Source: Phoebastria nigripes (lineage: Eukaryota; Chordata; Aves; Procellariiformes; Diomedeidae). Taken from it: 64,000 nt of DNA. Position 1 is the stretch's first letter, and each line of letters starts with the position of its first letter. The notes below the pieces were generated by a model that did no database searches, was not told where the DNA came from, and saw only the letters and a program-made list of their open reading frames with translations. This document shows positions 44,036 through 64,000 of the stretch, one piece after another. The stretch is from contig JAYKAV010002930.1 of assembly GCA_035582835.1 (NCBI GenBank), positions 247,767 through 311,766 of the forward strand. The letters are read 5' to 3'. The position numbers and the translations under genes are program-made.

Positions 44036-44825
44036 CAGAGACCTGTCACCCTCACATTGAAAAAGTGTTTCCTGATGTTCAGAGGGAACGTTCTGTGTTT
44101 CAGTTTGTGCCCATTGCCTCTGGCCCTGTCACTGGGCACCACTGAAAAGAGCCTGAGTCCNTCTTCTTTATACCGTCCCTTCAGGTATTTATATACATTG
44201 ATGAGATCCTTCCTGAGCCTTCTCTTCTCCAGGCTGAATAGTCCCAGCTCTCTAAGCCTTTCCTCATATGTGAGGTGCTCCAGTCCCTTAATAATCTTAG
44301 TGGCCCTTCACTGGACTCTCTCCAGTGTGTCCATGTCTCTCTTGTACTGGGGGGCCCAGAACTGGACACAGTACTCCAGGTGTGGCCTCACCAGTGCTGA
44401 GTAGAGGGGAAGGAGCACCTCCTTCAATATTCTGGCAACAGTCCTACTAATGCAGCCCAGGATACCATTTGCGTTGTTTGCCACCAGGCCATATTGCTGG
44501 CTCATGTTCAACTTGGTCTCCACTAGGACACACAGGGCCTTTTCTGCAAAGCTGCTTTCCAGCCAGGTGACCCCCAGCATGTACTGGTGCATGGGGTTTT
44601 TCCTTACCAGCTGCAGGACTTTGCACTTTCCCCTTGCTGAACTTCGTGAGGTTCCTGTCAGTCCGTTTCTCCAGCCTGTCGAGGTCCCTCTGGATGGAAT
44701 CCCAGTTTTGTGACATCTGTGAAGCTGCTGAGGGTACACTCTGCCTTGTCATCATCTAGATCATTAGTGAACATTTGAAGAGGATTGGAGCCAAGATTGA
44801 CCCCAGGGGTACACCACTAGTTATC
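44036..44825 (-). mobile_element. CR1 LINE fragment, both ends truncated
   Basis: The minus-strand translation shows CR1 reverse-transcriptase C-terminal hallmarks: [51 protein letters not shown]. The longest unbroken frame is about 143 codons; the rest is frameshifted. The + strand reads the complementary CTTCTCTTCTCCAGGCTGAA block and, at the far end, GACCCCAGGGGTACACCACT, a typical CR1 block that then stops abruptly. The canonical 3' tail is absent at the left border, so this copy has also lost its 3' terminus. Confidence 0.93.
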
Positions 44826-46261
44826 ATCTTTCCTACCTTCCAGATTCCATCCACCTTCTCTTCACTTGCCTTTTCCACAATTTTTTTTCTGTCATCTCCT
44901 CTCCCCAGTATTTCCCAGTACTCTGGGAATCCCAGACTATGGGAGTCCCAGAATTTCCCAGGACTATGGTGCAGTGTAGTANTGTACTTCTGAGTCAACT
45001 GGTATATACTGAATATCTACGATTAAAACCACAGGTGAGGATAATGAATTTCAAGGGCTCAGCATGGAGACAATAGGTGAAGATTATTATAGCAGAGGGA
45101 GTCTAATCCAAGACAGGCAATGAAGGAACAAGAAAAAAGCTANCTATTCAGTCAGGCAGCCAGATATATGAAAATATATTTGAACAGTCATAAAATGAAA
45201 TTATGAAAGAAGGATTTTAACATATGTAATTCCCATTAATCCAAATACGCTTGGTTCCTGTAAACAGAAAGCTAGGACTTAGACTTATTATTTGTACAGT
45301 TGTTGAAATTACTGGTCCAGTTGCAAATCTTACTAGAAAGAAGATGTGAAAGTATCATGGAAGAAGGACAATAATGTATTAAAGTTCACATCTTTTAAAT
45401 ATACAGCAAAACAATTTATTTGTGTGCAGTCTTGTCTTACAATGTGACAACATAGTCATATGCATAAGAAAACAGCAGTTCTTGCTGAATCAGGACAACG
45501 TCTCTCAGTAGATCTAATTCCCTGTCCCTTCGCAAAGAAATGTTACTGCAAGTTGCAGCTACCAGGTGTAGATACTGCACACAGCAGAGACTGAATCAAG
45601 TGCCTTCAGGCTGCAGACTAAATGGTGGAGAAAATGAGGATCAAAAATATGAGAAGGATGGGCACTTCAGAGGATGCTCTTTTCTGCGTTTGACAAAGCC
45701 TTTTTCTTTATTTTTCATTCTGATTTGTTTTTTTTGGCCTGCAGGATACTTTGAAAATTTCAAAATGAAAACATTATATAAAAACATACTGAAAAGGTCA
45801 TAGAAGCTTCAGACATTCTGAAGAGTTCTGTAGTCCTGATGAATTTCCAGAGGAATTTAATAAATACTATTCACCATAAATTAGTTTCTTTAATCTTTGC
45901 AAAAAAACACTCTTGGATTTCTATTTNTATCATTATTAAATATTATGGTATCATTTTTTCCAAACCTTTAATGGTTAAAGCCATTCAGTTATACATGTTC
46001 TCATTCCTTTACCTTTCATTGAGAAGTTAATTTCTCTTCTCCTTTCTATACATGTTTCTAGACTTCCTATGACTGAAGGTAAAATGTCTTTAAAAATATT
46101 TTCTCCAAAAAACAAGAATTTCACTGAGGAGAAATCAGTGAAAGAGAATGTCTAAAATCACTCAATTTAAAAACTAACTTTAAGTTATATCATCAAAATG
46201 TTGATGCTGATAGCAGTCACTGTACTTCCTTTTTCACAGGGAAGTAATATTTTATCAATAT
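44826..46261 (+). other. CNTNAP2 intron between two CR1 copies
   Basis: This is unique intronic sequence with no recognisable gene. A small patch near 44.92-44.97 kb repeats ATCCCAGACTATGG/TTCCCAGGACTATGG-like units. It includes a few single Ns and T-rich or A-rich runs. Confidence 0.7.
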
Positions 46262-47942
46262 ATATGGTAATCTGTCTTCCCACATATCTCAAGTCCCTGA
46301 ACATCAAGGCAGGGACTGGGGGAACAAAGTCCCTCCCATCATAACCGAACTCAGGTTCAAGACTACCTGAGGAACCTGAACATACATAAGTCCATGGGAC
46401 CTGACCAGATGCATCCCAGGGTCCTGAGAGAATTGGCTGATGTAGTTGCCAAGCCACGCTCCATCATATTTGAAATGTCAGGTGAAGTCCCCAATGACTG
46501 GAAAAAGGGAGAAACATCACACCCATTTTTAAAAAGGGTAGGAAGGAGGACCCTGGGAACTACCGACCAGTCAGCCTCACATCTCTGACTGGTAAGATCA
46601 TAGAACAGATTCTCCTGGAAGGTATGTCAAGGCATATGCATGACAGGGAGGTGATTAGAGACAGCCAACATGGCTTCACCAAGGGAAAATTGTGCCTGAC
46701 TAATCTAGCGGCCTTCTACAATGGAGTGACTGCATCAGTGGACAAGGGAAGAACTACTGATGTCATCTAGATTTCTGTAAGGCCTTTGATAATGGTCCTT
46801 CACAACAGTCTTGCTGCTAAATTGGAGACATATGGGTTTGACGGATGGACTGTTAGATGGATAAGGAACTTGCTGGATGGCCGTGTCCAAAGAGTTACAG
46901 TCAATGTTCAATGTCCAAGTGGAAACCAGTAATGAGTGGTGTCCCTCAGGGGTCCGTACTGGGACCAGTACTGTTTAATATCTTCATCAGTGACATATAC
47001 AGTGGGATTGAGTGCACCCTCAGCAAGTTTGCAGATGACACCAAACTGAGTGGTGCAGCTGGTATCTTGAGGGAAAAGATGCCATCCAGAGGGACCTGGA
47101 CAGGCTTGAGGAGTGGGCCCATGTGAACCTCATGAAGTTCAACAAGGCCAGGTGCAAGGTCCTGCACCTAGGTCGGGGCAATCCCTAGTATCACTACAGA
47201 CTGGGGGATGAATGGATTGAGAGCAGCCCTGCAGAGGAGGACTTGGAGGTACTGGTGGACAAAAAATTGGACATGAGCTGGCAATGTGCACTTGCAACCC
47301 AGAAGGCCAATCATATCCTGGGCTGCATCAAAAGAAGCATGGCCAGCAGGTCAAGGGAGGTGATTCTCCCCCTCTACTCCGCTCTTGTGAGACCCCACCT
47401 GGAGTACTGCATCCAGCTCTGGGGTCCCCAGCACAAGACAGACATGGACCTGTTAGAGTGGGTCTAGAGGAGGGCCACAGAAGTGATCACAGGGCTGGAA
47501 CACCGTTTCTATGAAGAAAGGCTGAGAGAGTTGGGATTGTTCAGCCTGGAGAAGAGAAGGCTTCAGGGAGACCTTTTTGCTGCCTTTCANTATATAAAAG
47601 GGCTTATAAGAAAGATGGAGAAAGACTTTATGAACGCTTGTAGTGACAGGACAGGGGGGCAAGGGGCAATGGTTTGAAACTGAAAGAGGGTAGATTTAGA
47701 TTGGTTACAAGGAAGAAATTCTTTACGATGAGGGTAGTAAGACACTGGGCCAGGTTGCCCAGAGAAGCTGTTGATGCCCCATCATTGCAAGTGTTCAAGG
47801 TCAGGTTGGATGGGGCTCTGAGCAATTTGAGCTAGTGAAAGATATCCCTGCCCATGGCAGGGGGGTTGGACTAGATGATCTTTAAAGGTCCCTTCCAGCC
47901 CAAACCATGCTATGGTTCTGTGATTCTGTGATTGTCTGATTG
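46262..47942 (+). mobile_element. CR1 LINE, reverse transcriptase to 3' end, sense strand
   Basis: This is the longest CR1 copy here (about 1.7 kb) and the only sizeable one in the same orientation as CNTNAP2. It starts in the linker between endonuclease and reverse transcriptase (CCACATATCTCAAGTCC...) and runs to the 3' tail, which reads GGTTCTGTGATTCTGTGATT. Translated pieces include [37 protein letters not shown], the reverse-transcriptase catalytic FADD motif (FADDTKL near 47,030), [14 protein letters not shown] and [16 protein letters not shown]. These are spread over several frames with stops and frameshifts, so it encodes no working enzyme. Confidence 0.95.
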
Positions 47943-49866
47943 TTTACTCCATATAAAATATCAGCTTGTTTTAAAGGTTCAGAAAGACACTGAGCCTCAC
48001 TTGTTATTATATTATGTCTTGTGGATGGATTTATACCATGAGAAGTGGGTGTTAAATGATGTTAAATCAAAGTGATAGCTTTACTTACCCTTTTTCCGTT
48101 CTTGACACTTACATAAATGACTGCGTAAGATCCAAGAGAGCATAAAGTTGCATGACTTTTTTTTGTTTGACTTGTTAACCTACAGGCAAATGTGGAGTGT
48201 GTCTAGTCTGTATAATGAACCCCTATGCTAGAGAGATACCTGAGCTAATTCTAAGAAAGATAGCATGTCCGCACAAATCAGCACTCAGCTATGCTGGGTT
48301 TGATCCTAGGGGCAGTATAGCCTCTCATTAGAACTAATTACTCTTGGCACAGCATCATGCTGATGCAGCTGTGCAGCTTCCAGAGCTAGTTCATTTGGCA
48401 CTTAGCTCAGGGATCACTGCAGTCTTGGGCATAGATGTGCACTGTCATTTGGTCAAATGAGTGAAGCTTTCGCTCATTAGTTCAAATGGCCATTTCATTT
48501 GGGAATTAGATAAATGATGAAATCTTCCAGATGCTTAGTCCAATTATTGTAAATATGGTCATGATTTTTGACAACTACCTGATTATTAACAGACAGCCAA
48601 GCTACACAGTAATTCCTGCATTGCAGTCAAGCAACTTGGATCAACAATTTCTCTCTGAGATGTTGTTTTGGTGGCTTTAATTTTTAGTTGTGTCCCTTGA
48701 GAAGTGGCCTCCTCAAAGCAGGTCCTGTGTTCCAATATGGCACCTCAGGGNAGTATCTGTAGCCCTTTCCACATATTTTCAGCAGCCAGGAACAACCTAT
48801 CAGNGCTGTTTCAGTGTCAGCATTGGCATGGCCATCTCTCACCCCTGTGCAAATTAGGGCAGCAGGGCAGATAATTTAGAGATGACTTTGTAAAACTATC
48901 TTTAAACTCAGATGTCTGAGTATAAGTGGGAAAGGTGGACAAGATAGTTGCTTTCAAATCCTGGAAAGCCCTCTTTTCTATCCAGAGCCTCCTAAAGTCA
49001 ACGGGAAGGATTCCAGTGACTACAGATAGGAGACCTGATCTTGACCCTGGTGATGGATTCCATATAAAGATACATAAACCACTAGCTCTAGCTATGTTTA
49101 GCATCTCTGTCTGTTGATTAAGTTTTCATTCGTTTTCAATCATTCCACTGAATTCTGTCTACTGGTTTAGTCAGTGAGCCCTTTGTCAGAGGTGTATTTA
49201 CAAACAAACTGTCCAAGAAGTTTGGCAGATGTTGCCCTTACAGAGATAGAATATTTTCAAGCTGTTGTTTTCATGGAACAAGCAAGCAAAGTGGAAGGGG
49301 GGGGGAAATATCTGTCTGGCAGGTTTTAGTCTACAGTTTATAGCTTATTGTTGTATCCTGTTTTACAGCCAAGCAAGTGAGCTCCGATTCTAGCCATAAC
49401 AAGGCATTTATGTTCTAAGAATGGGATTTCAAAAGGATCCTAAAGAAGTTAGATACTATTCCCTTTGGTGTAAGTCAACAAAAACATCAGTGAGTCCCAC
49501 TGAAGGGTATAAAAATACATCAGGGGAGGTAAGAGAAACAAAGTACAAGGGAGGAGATGAAAGTATGTGTTTCAGAGAAAGGATAATGGGAGAGAAGGAG
49601 AGAAATAGACAGGCATACAAAACTGACTGTGAGGAGGGTTGTAATCCCTCCTCCTTTTTTTTCACAGCTGATGTGTCTTGAGAACCTCCACCTACTGTTT
49701 AGCATCTTGTGAGCACCCACCCATCTGTCAGCGTCTCCTTTGCTGGCAGCCTCATTATAGCTAGAGATCCTAGCCTGCAATTTATCAACAAGGATCGAAC
49801 TAGGAAAATAGGAAAAAAAAGAGACTTGAAACACAAGAAGTTCTAGGAAAATGGGAGACCTAGCTG
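47943..49866 (+). other. CNTNAP2 intron, unique sequence
   Basis: No gene or mobile element is recognised in this 1.9-kb stretch. It contains a G9 run near 49.30 kb and purine-rich sequence near 49.5-49.6 kb. Confidence 0.7.
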
Positions 49867-50016
49867 TTCATAGATCTTGAATGCCAGAAGAGTCTATCAG
49901 CTCATTTAGCCTGACCTTCTGCATAGCAAAGGACATAGAAATGCATGTTACTTCCCGTATGGTTGAGCTTCAGAATTTGTCTTTAACTAAAGCATATCTA
50001 CCAGAAAGCCTTGAAA
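49867..50016 (-). mobile_element. Ancient amniote CR1 3'-end relic
   Basis: The + strand reads CATAGATCTTGAATGCCAGA, TCATTTAGCCTGACCTTCTG, CATAGCAAAGGACATAGAAA and AAAGCATATCTACCAGAAAG in order. This tracks the complement of an old amniote CR1 3' end known to me from reptile genomes (CATAGATCTTTAAGGCCAGA ... CTGACCTCCTGCATAACACA). It is diverged and lacks coding potential. A younger CR1 lies about 40 bp to the right. Confidence 0.65.
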
Positions 50017-50060
50017 GGAAGGACCCAAGGAACGCAGAATCCCACAGCCAATGCAGTCGT

Positions 50061-50898
50061 AGAATCATAGATTCATAGAATACTAGGTTGGAAGGGACCT
50101 CAAGGATCATCTGGTCCAACCTTTCTTGGCAAAAGCATGGTCTATACAAGATGGCCCAGCACCCTGTCCAGCCGAATCTTAAAAGTGTCCAATGTTGGGG
50201 AATCCACCACTTCCCGGGGGAGATTATTCCAATGCCTGATTGTTCTCATTGTGAAAAATTTTTCTCTTGTGTCCAATCGGAATTTCCCCAGGAGTAACTT
50301 GTACCCATTACCCCTCATCTTTTCCATGTGACTCCTTGTAAAAGGCGAGTCTCCATCTTCTTTGTAGCCACCCATTAAATACTGGAACATGGTGATAAGG
50401 TCTCCCCTAAGACATCTTTTCTCAAGGCTGAACAAACCCAGTTCTCTCAGCCTTTCCTCATATGGCAGGCTTCCCAGTCCTTTGATCATCTTTGCGGCCC
50501 TTCTCTGGACCCTCTCCAGCCTGTCCNCATCTTTTTTGTATAGCGGGGACCAAAACTGAACACAGTATTCCAGGTGTGGCCTGGCAAGCGCTGAGTAGAG
50601 TGGGATAATGACTTCTTTATCTCTGCTGGTGATGCTTTTGTGGATGCAACCCAGCAACCTGTTGGCTTTCTTTGCTGCAGCAGCACACTGTTCACTCATA
50701 TTGAGCTTGTTGTCCACCAGGACCCCCGGGTCCCTTTCCACAGAACTGCTTCCCAGCCAGGTAGATCCCAGCCTGTGCTGCATGCCTGCATTATGTTTTC
50801 CCAGGTGCAAGACCTGACATTTGTCTTCTTTGTTGAATTTTATAAGGTTCTTGTTAGCCCACTCTTCCAGCCTATCCAGGTCTTCCTGCAGGGTGGCT
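50061..50898 (-). mobile_element. CR1 LINE, young-looking 5'-truncated copy
   Basis: This antisense CR1 3' end begins (+ strand) with AGAATCATAGATTCATAGAA, the complement of the tail, and ends near 50,898. Its minus strand carries one unbroken frame of 222 codons (50142-50810) running to the natural stop of ORF2. The frame includes [78 protein letters not shown] and FKIRLDRVLGHLV. A 7-bp repeat, CAGTCGT, flanks it at 50054-50060 and 50899-50905 and may be the target-site duplication. The intact frame end makes this the least decayed CR1 in the window, but the missing 5' part makes it inactive. Confidence 0.95.
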
Positions 50899-51771
50899 CA
50901 GTCGTGTCCCTTCCTTTTTATGGGCAAATGCCTTATAGATTTAAGATGAGGAAATGGTGGGATCTGAATAGAGCTAAAAAACAAGAACACAAAACAAAGA
51001 GCGAGAAGGGCATTTTGTTTGCCAAAGTTGCACTTTTATGTTCTGAACAGATGGCTGACAATGACCTGAGACCTTAGAAAATTGAGTCGATGAAAGAAAC
51101 GTGTTCAGATTTAATTATATGTAATTACACAAGGCACAGAAAGGGTAAAACTAAGCCACAAGCCTCAGTTTATTGAGTGAATATATGTGGCAGGAACACA
51201 TTAAAAAATTCACCCTTGTTCAATTTTATGAAGTTCCTATCACAAAACCTTGTACTGACTGAATAAACTAAAACCCACATTTATTTTCCTTTTATTTCAT
51301 AATTAAGCAATTTCAGATATTTCTTCAATGTCTGATTCTCGTTCTCATTTCTTAGAACAACTGGCTTGAGTTTTATGGTATTTGGTAGAATAGAAAATAA
51401 AATGATCATTAGGAAAACTCACTTGTTGAGCTACAAAAAGTGACTGACCAGTAGAAACCTCTGGGACCTGTGCAGCTCATTTTCTACATGTTTCTGAAAA
51501 AATCTTGCTTCAGTTGGTCACTGTGAATAAAGTCACATGTGCACGTGTATGTTAGATATCTTTTAATCATCCCCTTCAAAAGTTTGACAGAATAATACCA
51601 CTGTCATGTCAACCAAGGATGTATTTGAGTCAAAGATGCCACATCATGCAAGGGTTGTATGTGTAGACATAGAGAAATTGAAAGGTAAACCATACTTAGG
51701 AAAAAAACCTAAATAATTGCTACTCTTCTACATAACTAGTTACACTGAACTTCTGAACAAATTTGATTTTG
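50899..51771 (+). other. CNTNAP2 intron between CR1 and LTR fragment
   Basis: About 0.87 kb of AT-rich unique intronic sequence. No gene, repeat or regulatory feature is recognised. Confidence 0.7.
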
Positions 51772-52086
51772 TACTGGTCTGGCGGAGGTGGAGTTAACTT
51801 ACTCCACAGCAGCCTGTATGGTGCTGTGTTTTGGATTTGTGCCTAAAACAGTGNTGATACCACACCAGTGTTCTGGCTATTGCTGAGCAGTGCTTGCACA
51901 GCGTCAAAGCTTTCTCTCTTTCCCACTTCTCCCCCAGTCAGTAGGCTGAGGGTAGGAAAGAAGTTGGAAAGGGACATAGCCAGGACAGTTGACCATTGGC
52001 CAAAGGGATACTCCATACTGTACAATACCATGCTCAGCAGTAAAGCTGGGGTAGAGGAAGAAGAAGGAGCGGGGGCAGCGTGGTGT
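51772..52086 (+). mobile_element. Decayed ERV LTR fragment (ERVL-like)
   Basis: This stretch follows the 5' half of an avian endogenous retrovirus LTR: GGTCTGGCGGAGGTGGAGTT, AGCCTGTATGGTGCTGTGTT, GGCTATTGCTGAGCAGTGCT, TAGCCAGGACAGTTGACCAT and CCATGCTCAGCAGTAAAGCT. It shares this block order with the complete LTR at 54.49 kb but at clearly lower identity, so it belongs to a related, older group. The 3' half (polyadenylation signal and terminal CA) is missing: the sequence passes directly into an antisense CR1. No retroviral coding sequence is present. Confidence 0.8.
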
Positions 52087-52305
52087 GCTCAAGGCCCCGT
52101 CCAANCTGACCTTGAACACTTCATTCCCCCAGTTCCTGCCTTGAGGACTCAAGAGATGTGGGAAGAGCAATTGCCAGTGAAAACTGAGACAAAAAACTTG
52201 TTGAGTACCTCAGCCTTCTCTGTGTCAGTTGTCACCAGATCCCGTCTCATTTATTGGGGGGGGNACAATTTCTTTTGTCTTCCTTTTCTGACTAACNTGC
52301 CTATT
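52087..52305 (-). mobile_element. Internally deleted CR1 fragment abutting the LTR
   Basis: On the minus strand the pieces are, from right to left, the endonuclease/RT linker (LVTTDTEKAEVLNKFFVSVF), the block TCTTCCCACATCTCTTGAGT...GCAGGAACTGGGGG also seen at the start of the 46.3-kb CR1, and then the extreme C-terminal block [11 protein letters not shown]. Everything between (the whole reverse transcriptase) is missing. The breakpoint near 52,117-52,121 falls at an AAGT that occurs in both parental blocks, pointing to a microhomology-mediated deletion. The CR1 tail itself is also missing where it meets the LTR. Confidence 0.8.
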
Positions 52306-54490
52306 ATCAGATGTTCATCAATTTCTGTTAAGGTACAAGTACCAATCATTTTACCTAGAGATGTCCCTCGTTGGAGAATATACTTAATCTGTAGACTCAA
52401 AAATTCATTCCAATGGAAACTGAGAATGAAGAGTCAGAACCAGCAACATAACTCGCATGTAAGACATGCTGTCGTGCAGTCTCTGCCCATCTGCAAAGCG
52501 CTTTTCATTGACATACTTCATGTTTTTTTCAGTTTATCAGTCTAGCAAATAAGTTTCCTCCCCTTTGGTTTATAANAGTCATGTTTTTAGGTTGCTTGGG
52601 GATGGATCAGCACAGTCCATAGATGCTATACTGCCTTCTGTAACTTTCAGCATGTCAGCAAGTACATGCACTGAAAAAAGCCTTTGATGAGATTTTTCTG
52701 GAATGCTTTTTCTTCCCTAACTATAAGATTAAATATAAAAATATAATANGAATTTATACAAATGGTACTCTTACTTTTATGTCAGAGTGAATAATTTTCT
52801 CCAATATGTACGAATTTCATTATTAGTCTTTCAGGCTCTGATACAGATTTGTTTAAAGCCATGCATAAAGCTAGACTATGCAGGCACANAACTTCTACTT
52901 GAAATATCTCTATTTGCCAATTCTCTACACTTTCTCTTTCTCTTTTAAAGGAAGAATAATCTTCCTTTAAAAAATTAGAGATGATTCCATCCAGAAGACC
53001 AAGAGCTTGCAGACAAAGAAGCATTCTTGCAGAGGTTTTCAAAATCCTGGATGGGGTTGTACTCAAGGTACCCACGAGCAATATCAACAGTGCCATCAGT
53101 TGCCTCAGAATAAGATGAAAAGTCTGCTAAGGGGTTCTCATTTTACAGCCTTGTAGACAGACAGCGTTTGGGAACGAATTCAAGCCTGACAGTGAAGAGA
53201 TCTGAGGCGGTTCTTCAAAGCAAAAAGTAAAGGAGAATTACACACACACCCTTGAAAATAGACTTGAACACAACATACAACTTAAGTACTGGAGAGATTT
53301 TACTTTAATTCCTAATTTGCCTGAGTTTATTGGCAGCACCACTGAAGTTATAAGACATAATAACATTAAAATGAAACATCTTTATTTCTTTAATGGCAAT
53401 CTTTGGCTCATACAGATTTTCTGTCTTGTAAAGTGCAAAAGGCCAAACAGACTAAATTCGTGGCTTATGAAAGGCAGTTCATTCAAGGAATGAAATTATT
53501 TTATTCAGCAGAGAACAGAGAGTACAACAGCAATAAAATATGCTTTTAATTTTTTCTTTTAGAAATAGCCAATTTTGCAGAAAAAATCAAAGGTGTCAAT
53601 TGTATAATAAATTTGGTTTGAAAGAACATTCTCTGTAAAAAGTTTATTCCTATCCTTCCAGTTTTCATAAAAATGCATTTAATTCAGTCTGACATAACCT
53701 TGTGAAAATCTGTTACGCCATGTACAAAAATATTTTCCACTATTTATCAGTATTATTAGTGATAATGATCATGGAGCGGTGCTTCTACCACAATTTAATA
53801 GCCTTGCTGAGTAAGATTTTTATAAGACTGTTTTATTAATTCAACCAAACAAGAAACCACAGCTGTACTGGAACACTGAGACTATAATTGGGCACCCGAG
53901 ATTTTTCAGAAGAATTAAAAGGGTGCTGCAGCTTTTTTATTTTATATGTAAGAAAAACAAATTAAATGGAACTCTTGGTTGTCTTTACTTTTGTCTGGTA
54001 TCCTCCTTTATGAATGCTATCATTGATAATCCATTTTCTGGTAACCCTTTCATCTGATGTTTTGCCACCATAATATAATTTAGAGCCCCAAATTATATAA
54101 ACTAAATATCAGTAGGAAAGTCAAAATTATATTTCTTCATTCCAAAATCATCTATATATTATTAATCACACTCCCTGTTTAATACTAAGTGTCAATTATA
54201 TAGTTTGCCAAGGATGACCTGGAGGAATGTCTAGTAGAGCCTAATGGACATTTGTAAAATTTCTGAACAAGTTATGAATCATCCACTATAAATAGAGCAC
54301 TGCAGTGCTTGCTAAGAATCCATTTCTTTTTCAGCCATAAAATCTCGCATAGGTCATTACCACTGCATTATTAGTTCATTGTAAAAATTAATTGTCCCTC
54401 AAAAGAAAAAAAATGTGGACTTCTTCTGCACCACTTTTTTATCAAAATGCATATTTCCCTACAAAAAACGTATGAAAACTGGAAAGCTGC
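52306..54490 (+). other. CNTNAP2 intron before the solo LTR
   Basis: This is AT-rich unique intronic sequence with several single Ns and no recognisable gene or mobile element. Confidence 0.7.
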
Positions 54491-54738
54491 TGTCCTGGTT
54501 TTGACTGGGATAGAGTTAATTTTCTTCCTAGTAGCTGGTATAGTGCTGTGTTTTGGATTTAGTATGAGAATAATACTGATAACACACTGATGTTTTAGTT
54601 GTTGCTAAGTAGTGTTTACACTAGTCAAGGACTTTTCATGCTCTGCCAGGTGCACAAGAAGCTGGGAGGGAGCGTAGCCAGGACAGCTGACCCAAACTGG
54701 CCAAAGGGGTATTCCATACCATATGATGTCATGCTCAG

Positions 54739-54746
54739 TATATAAG
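54739..54746 (+). promoter_or_regulatory. TATA-like box of the solo LTR
   Basis: TATATAAG occurs at the position expected for the U3 core promoter, about 250 bp into the LTR, preceded by CATGCTCAG. Promoter activity is inferred from the LTR structure only. Confidence 0.5.
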
Positions 54747-54896
54747 CTGGGGGGAGTTGGCTGGGGAGGAGTGACTGCTGCTCGGGAACTGGCTGGGCAT
54801 CGGTCAGTGGGTGGTGAGCAATTGCATTGTGCATCACTTATTTTGTATATTCTTTTATCATTATTATTACTATTATTTCCCTTCCTTTTCTGTTCT

Positions 54897-54902
54897 ATTA
54901 AA
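54897..54902 (+). terminator. ATTAAA polyadenylation-type signal of the solo LTR
   Basis: ATTAAA, the common variant of AATAAA, lies downstream of the TATA-like box and is followed by a T-rich stretch, as expected for the R region of an LTR. In sense orientation it could in principle cause premature polyadenylation of CNTNAP2 pre-mRNA. Confidence 0.5.
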
Positions 54903-55026
54903 CTGCCTTTATCTCAATCCATTAATTTTACTTTTTTTTTTCTGAGTCTCTCCCCCATCCCACTGCGGGGGACAGTGAGCCAGCGGCTGTGTGGTGTTTG
55001 GCTGCCTGCCGGGTTAAACCACAACA

Positions 55027-64000
<8,974 letters not shown>

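Larger units (their letters stand above)
54491..55026 (+). mobile_element. Complete solo LTR of an avian endogenous retrovirus
   Basis: This 536-bp element starts TGTCCTGGTTTTGACTGGGA and ends GGGTTAAACCACAACA, so it has the TG...CA termini of an LTR. A 4-bp direct repeat, CTGC, flanks it (54487-54490 and 55027-55030), consistent with integrase-made target duplication. A TATA-like box lies about 250 bp in and an ATTAAA polyadenylation-type signal about 406 bp in, giving the + orientation. There is no adjacent gag, pol or env sequence and no second LTR, so this is a solo LTR left by recombination between the two LTRs of a provirus. The sequence is close to a family I recall as abundant in neoavian genomes. 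It is in the same orientation as CNTNAP2 and ends 379 bp upstream of exon B. Confidence 0.93.

Noticed and set aside
46185..46457. 90-codon minus-strand open frame
   Set aside because: It is an antisense shadow of the sense CR1 copy at 46.3 kb.
54491..55026. Full endogenous provirus
   Set aside because: Only one LTR is present, with no gag, pol or env-like sequence on either side; a solo LTR explains it.

Overview
The window is vertebrate nuclear DNA, almost certainly avian. It carries three exons of a single protein-coding gene embedded in very large introns, numerous CR1 (chicken repeat 1) LINE fragments whose 3' ends show the bird-type tail (repeats of the ATTCTATG/ATTCTGTG kind), and two retroviral LTRs of avian ERV type. 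One LTR resembles a family I recall as common in neoavian birds, so a non-galliform bird is my guess. About 45 isolated single Ns suggest a draft short-read assembly.

The gene is CNTNAP2 (contactin-associated protein-like 2, CASPR2), read on the + strand. The exons lie at 29880-30050, 55406-55624 and 58090-58326 (171, 219 and 237 nt). All have AG/GT borders, all are phase 1 at both ends, and together they encode 209 codons: the junction into the third laminin-G domain, most of that domain, and its end plus the second EGF-like module. The coding sequence is open across all three exons. The introns are >29.8 kb (left, incomplete), 25,355 bp, 2,465 bp and >5.6 kb (right, incomplete). No other gene, RNA gene or CRISPR array is supportable.

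Layout. 1-29.9 kb: mostly unique intron with one 0.56-kb CR1 fragment (12.65-13.21 kb), a tiny CR1 tail (19.1 kb), an (TAGAA)n microsatellite (15.06 kb), and pyrimidine-rich and purine-rich tracts (5.67 and 18.67 kb). 30.05-55.4 kb: the repeat-rich intron, with an ancient ~1-kb CR1 relic (36.8 kb), an endonuclease-region CR1 (38.7 kb), CR1s at 44.0, 46.3, 49.9 and 50.06 kb, a decayed LTR fused to an internally deleted CR1 (51.8-52.3 kb), and a complete solo LTR (54.49-55.03 kb) lying 379 bp upstream of the second exon in the same orientation. 58.3-64 kb: unique intron, with a ~110-bp duplication around a single N at 60.3 kb that looks like an assembly artefact.

I do not see evidence for a previously undescribed biological system. 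The most useful points are the frame-preserving exon design, the sense LTR just upstream of an exon, the layered CR1 history, the probable false duplication, and several AT-rich blocks that merit a conservation test as intronic enhancers.
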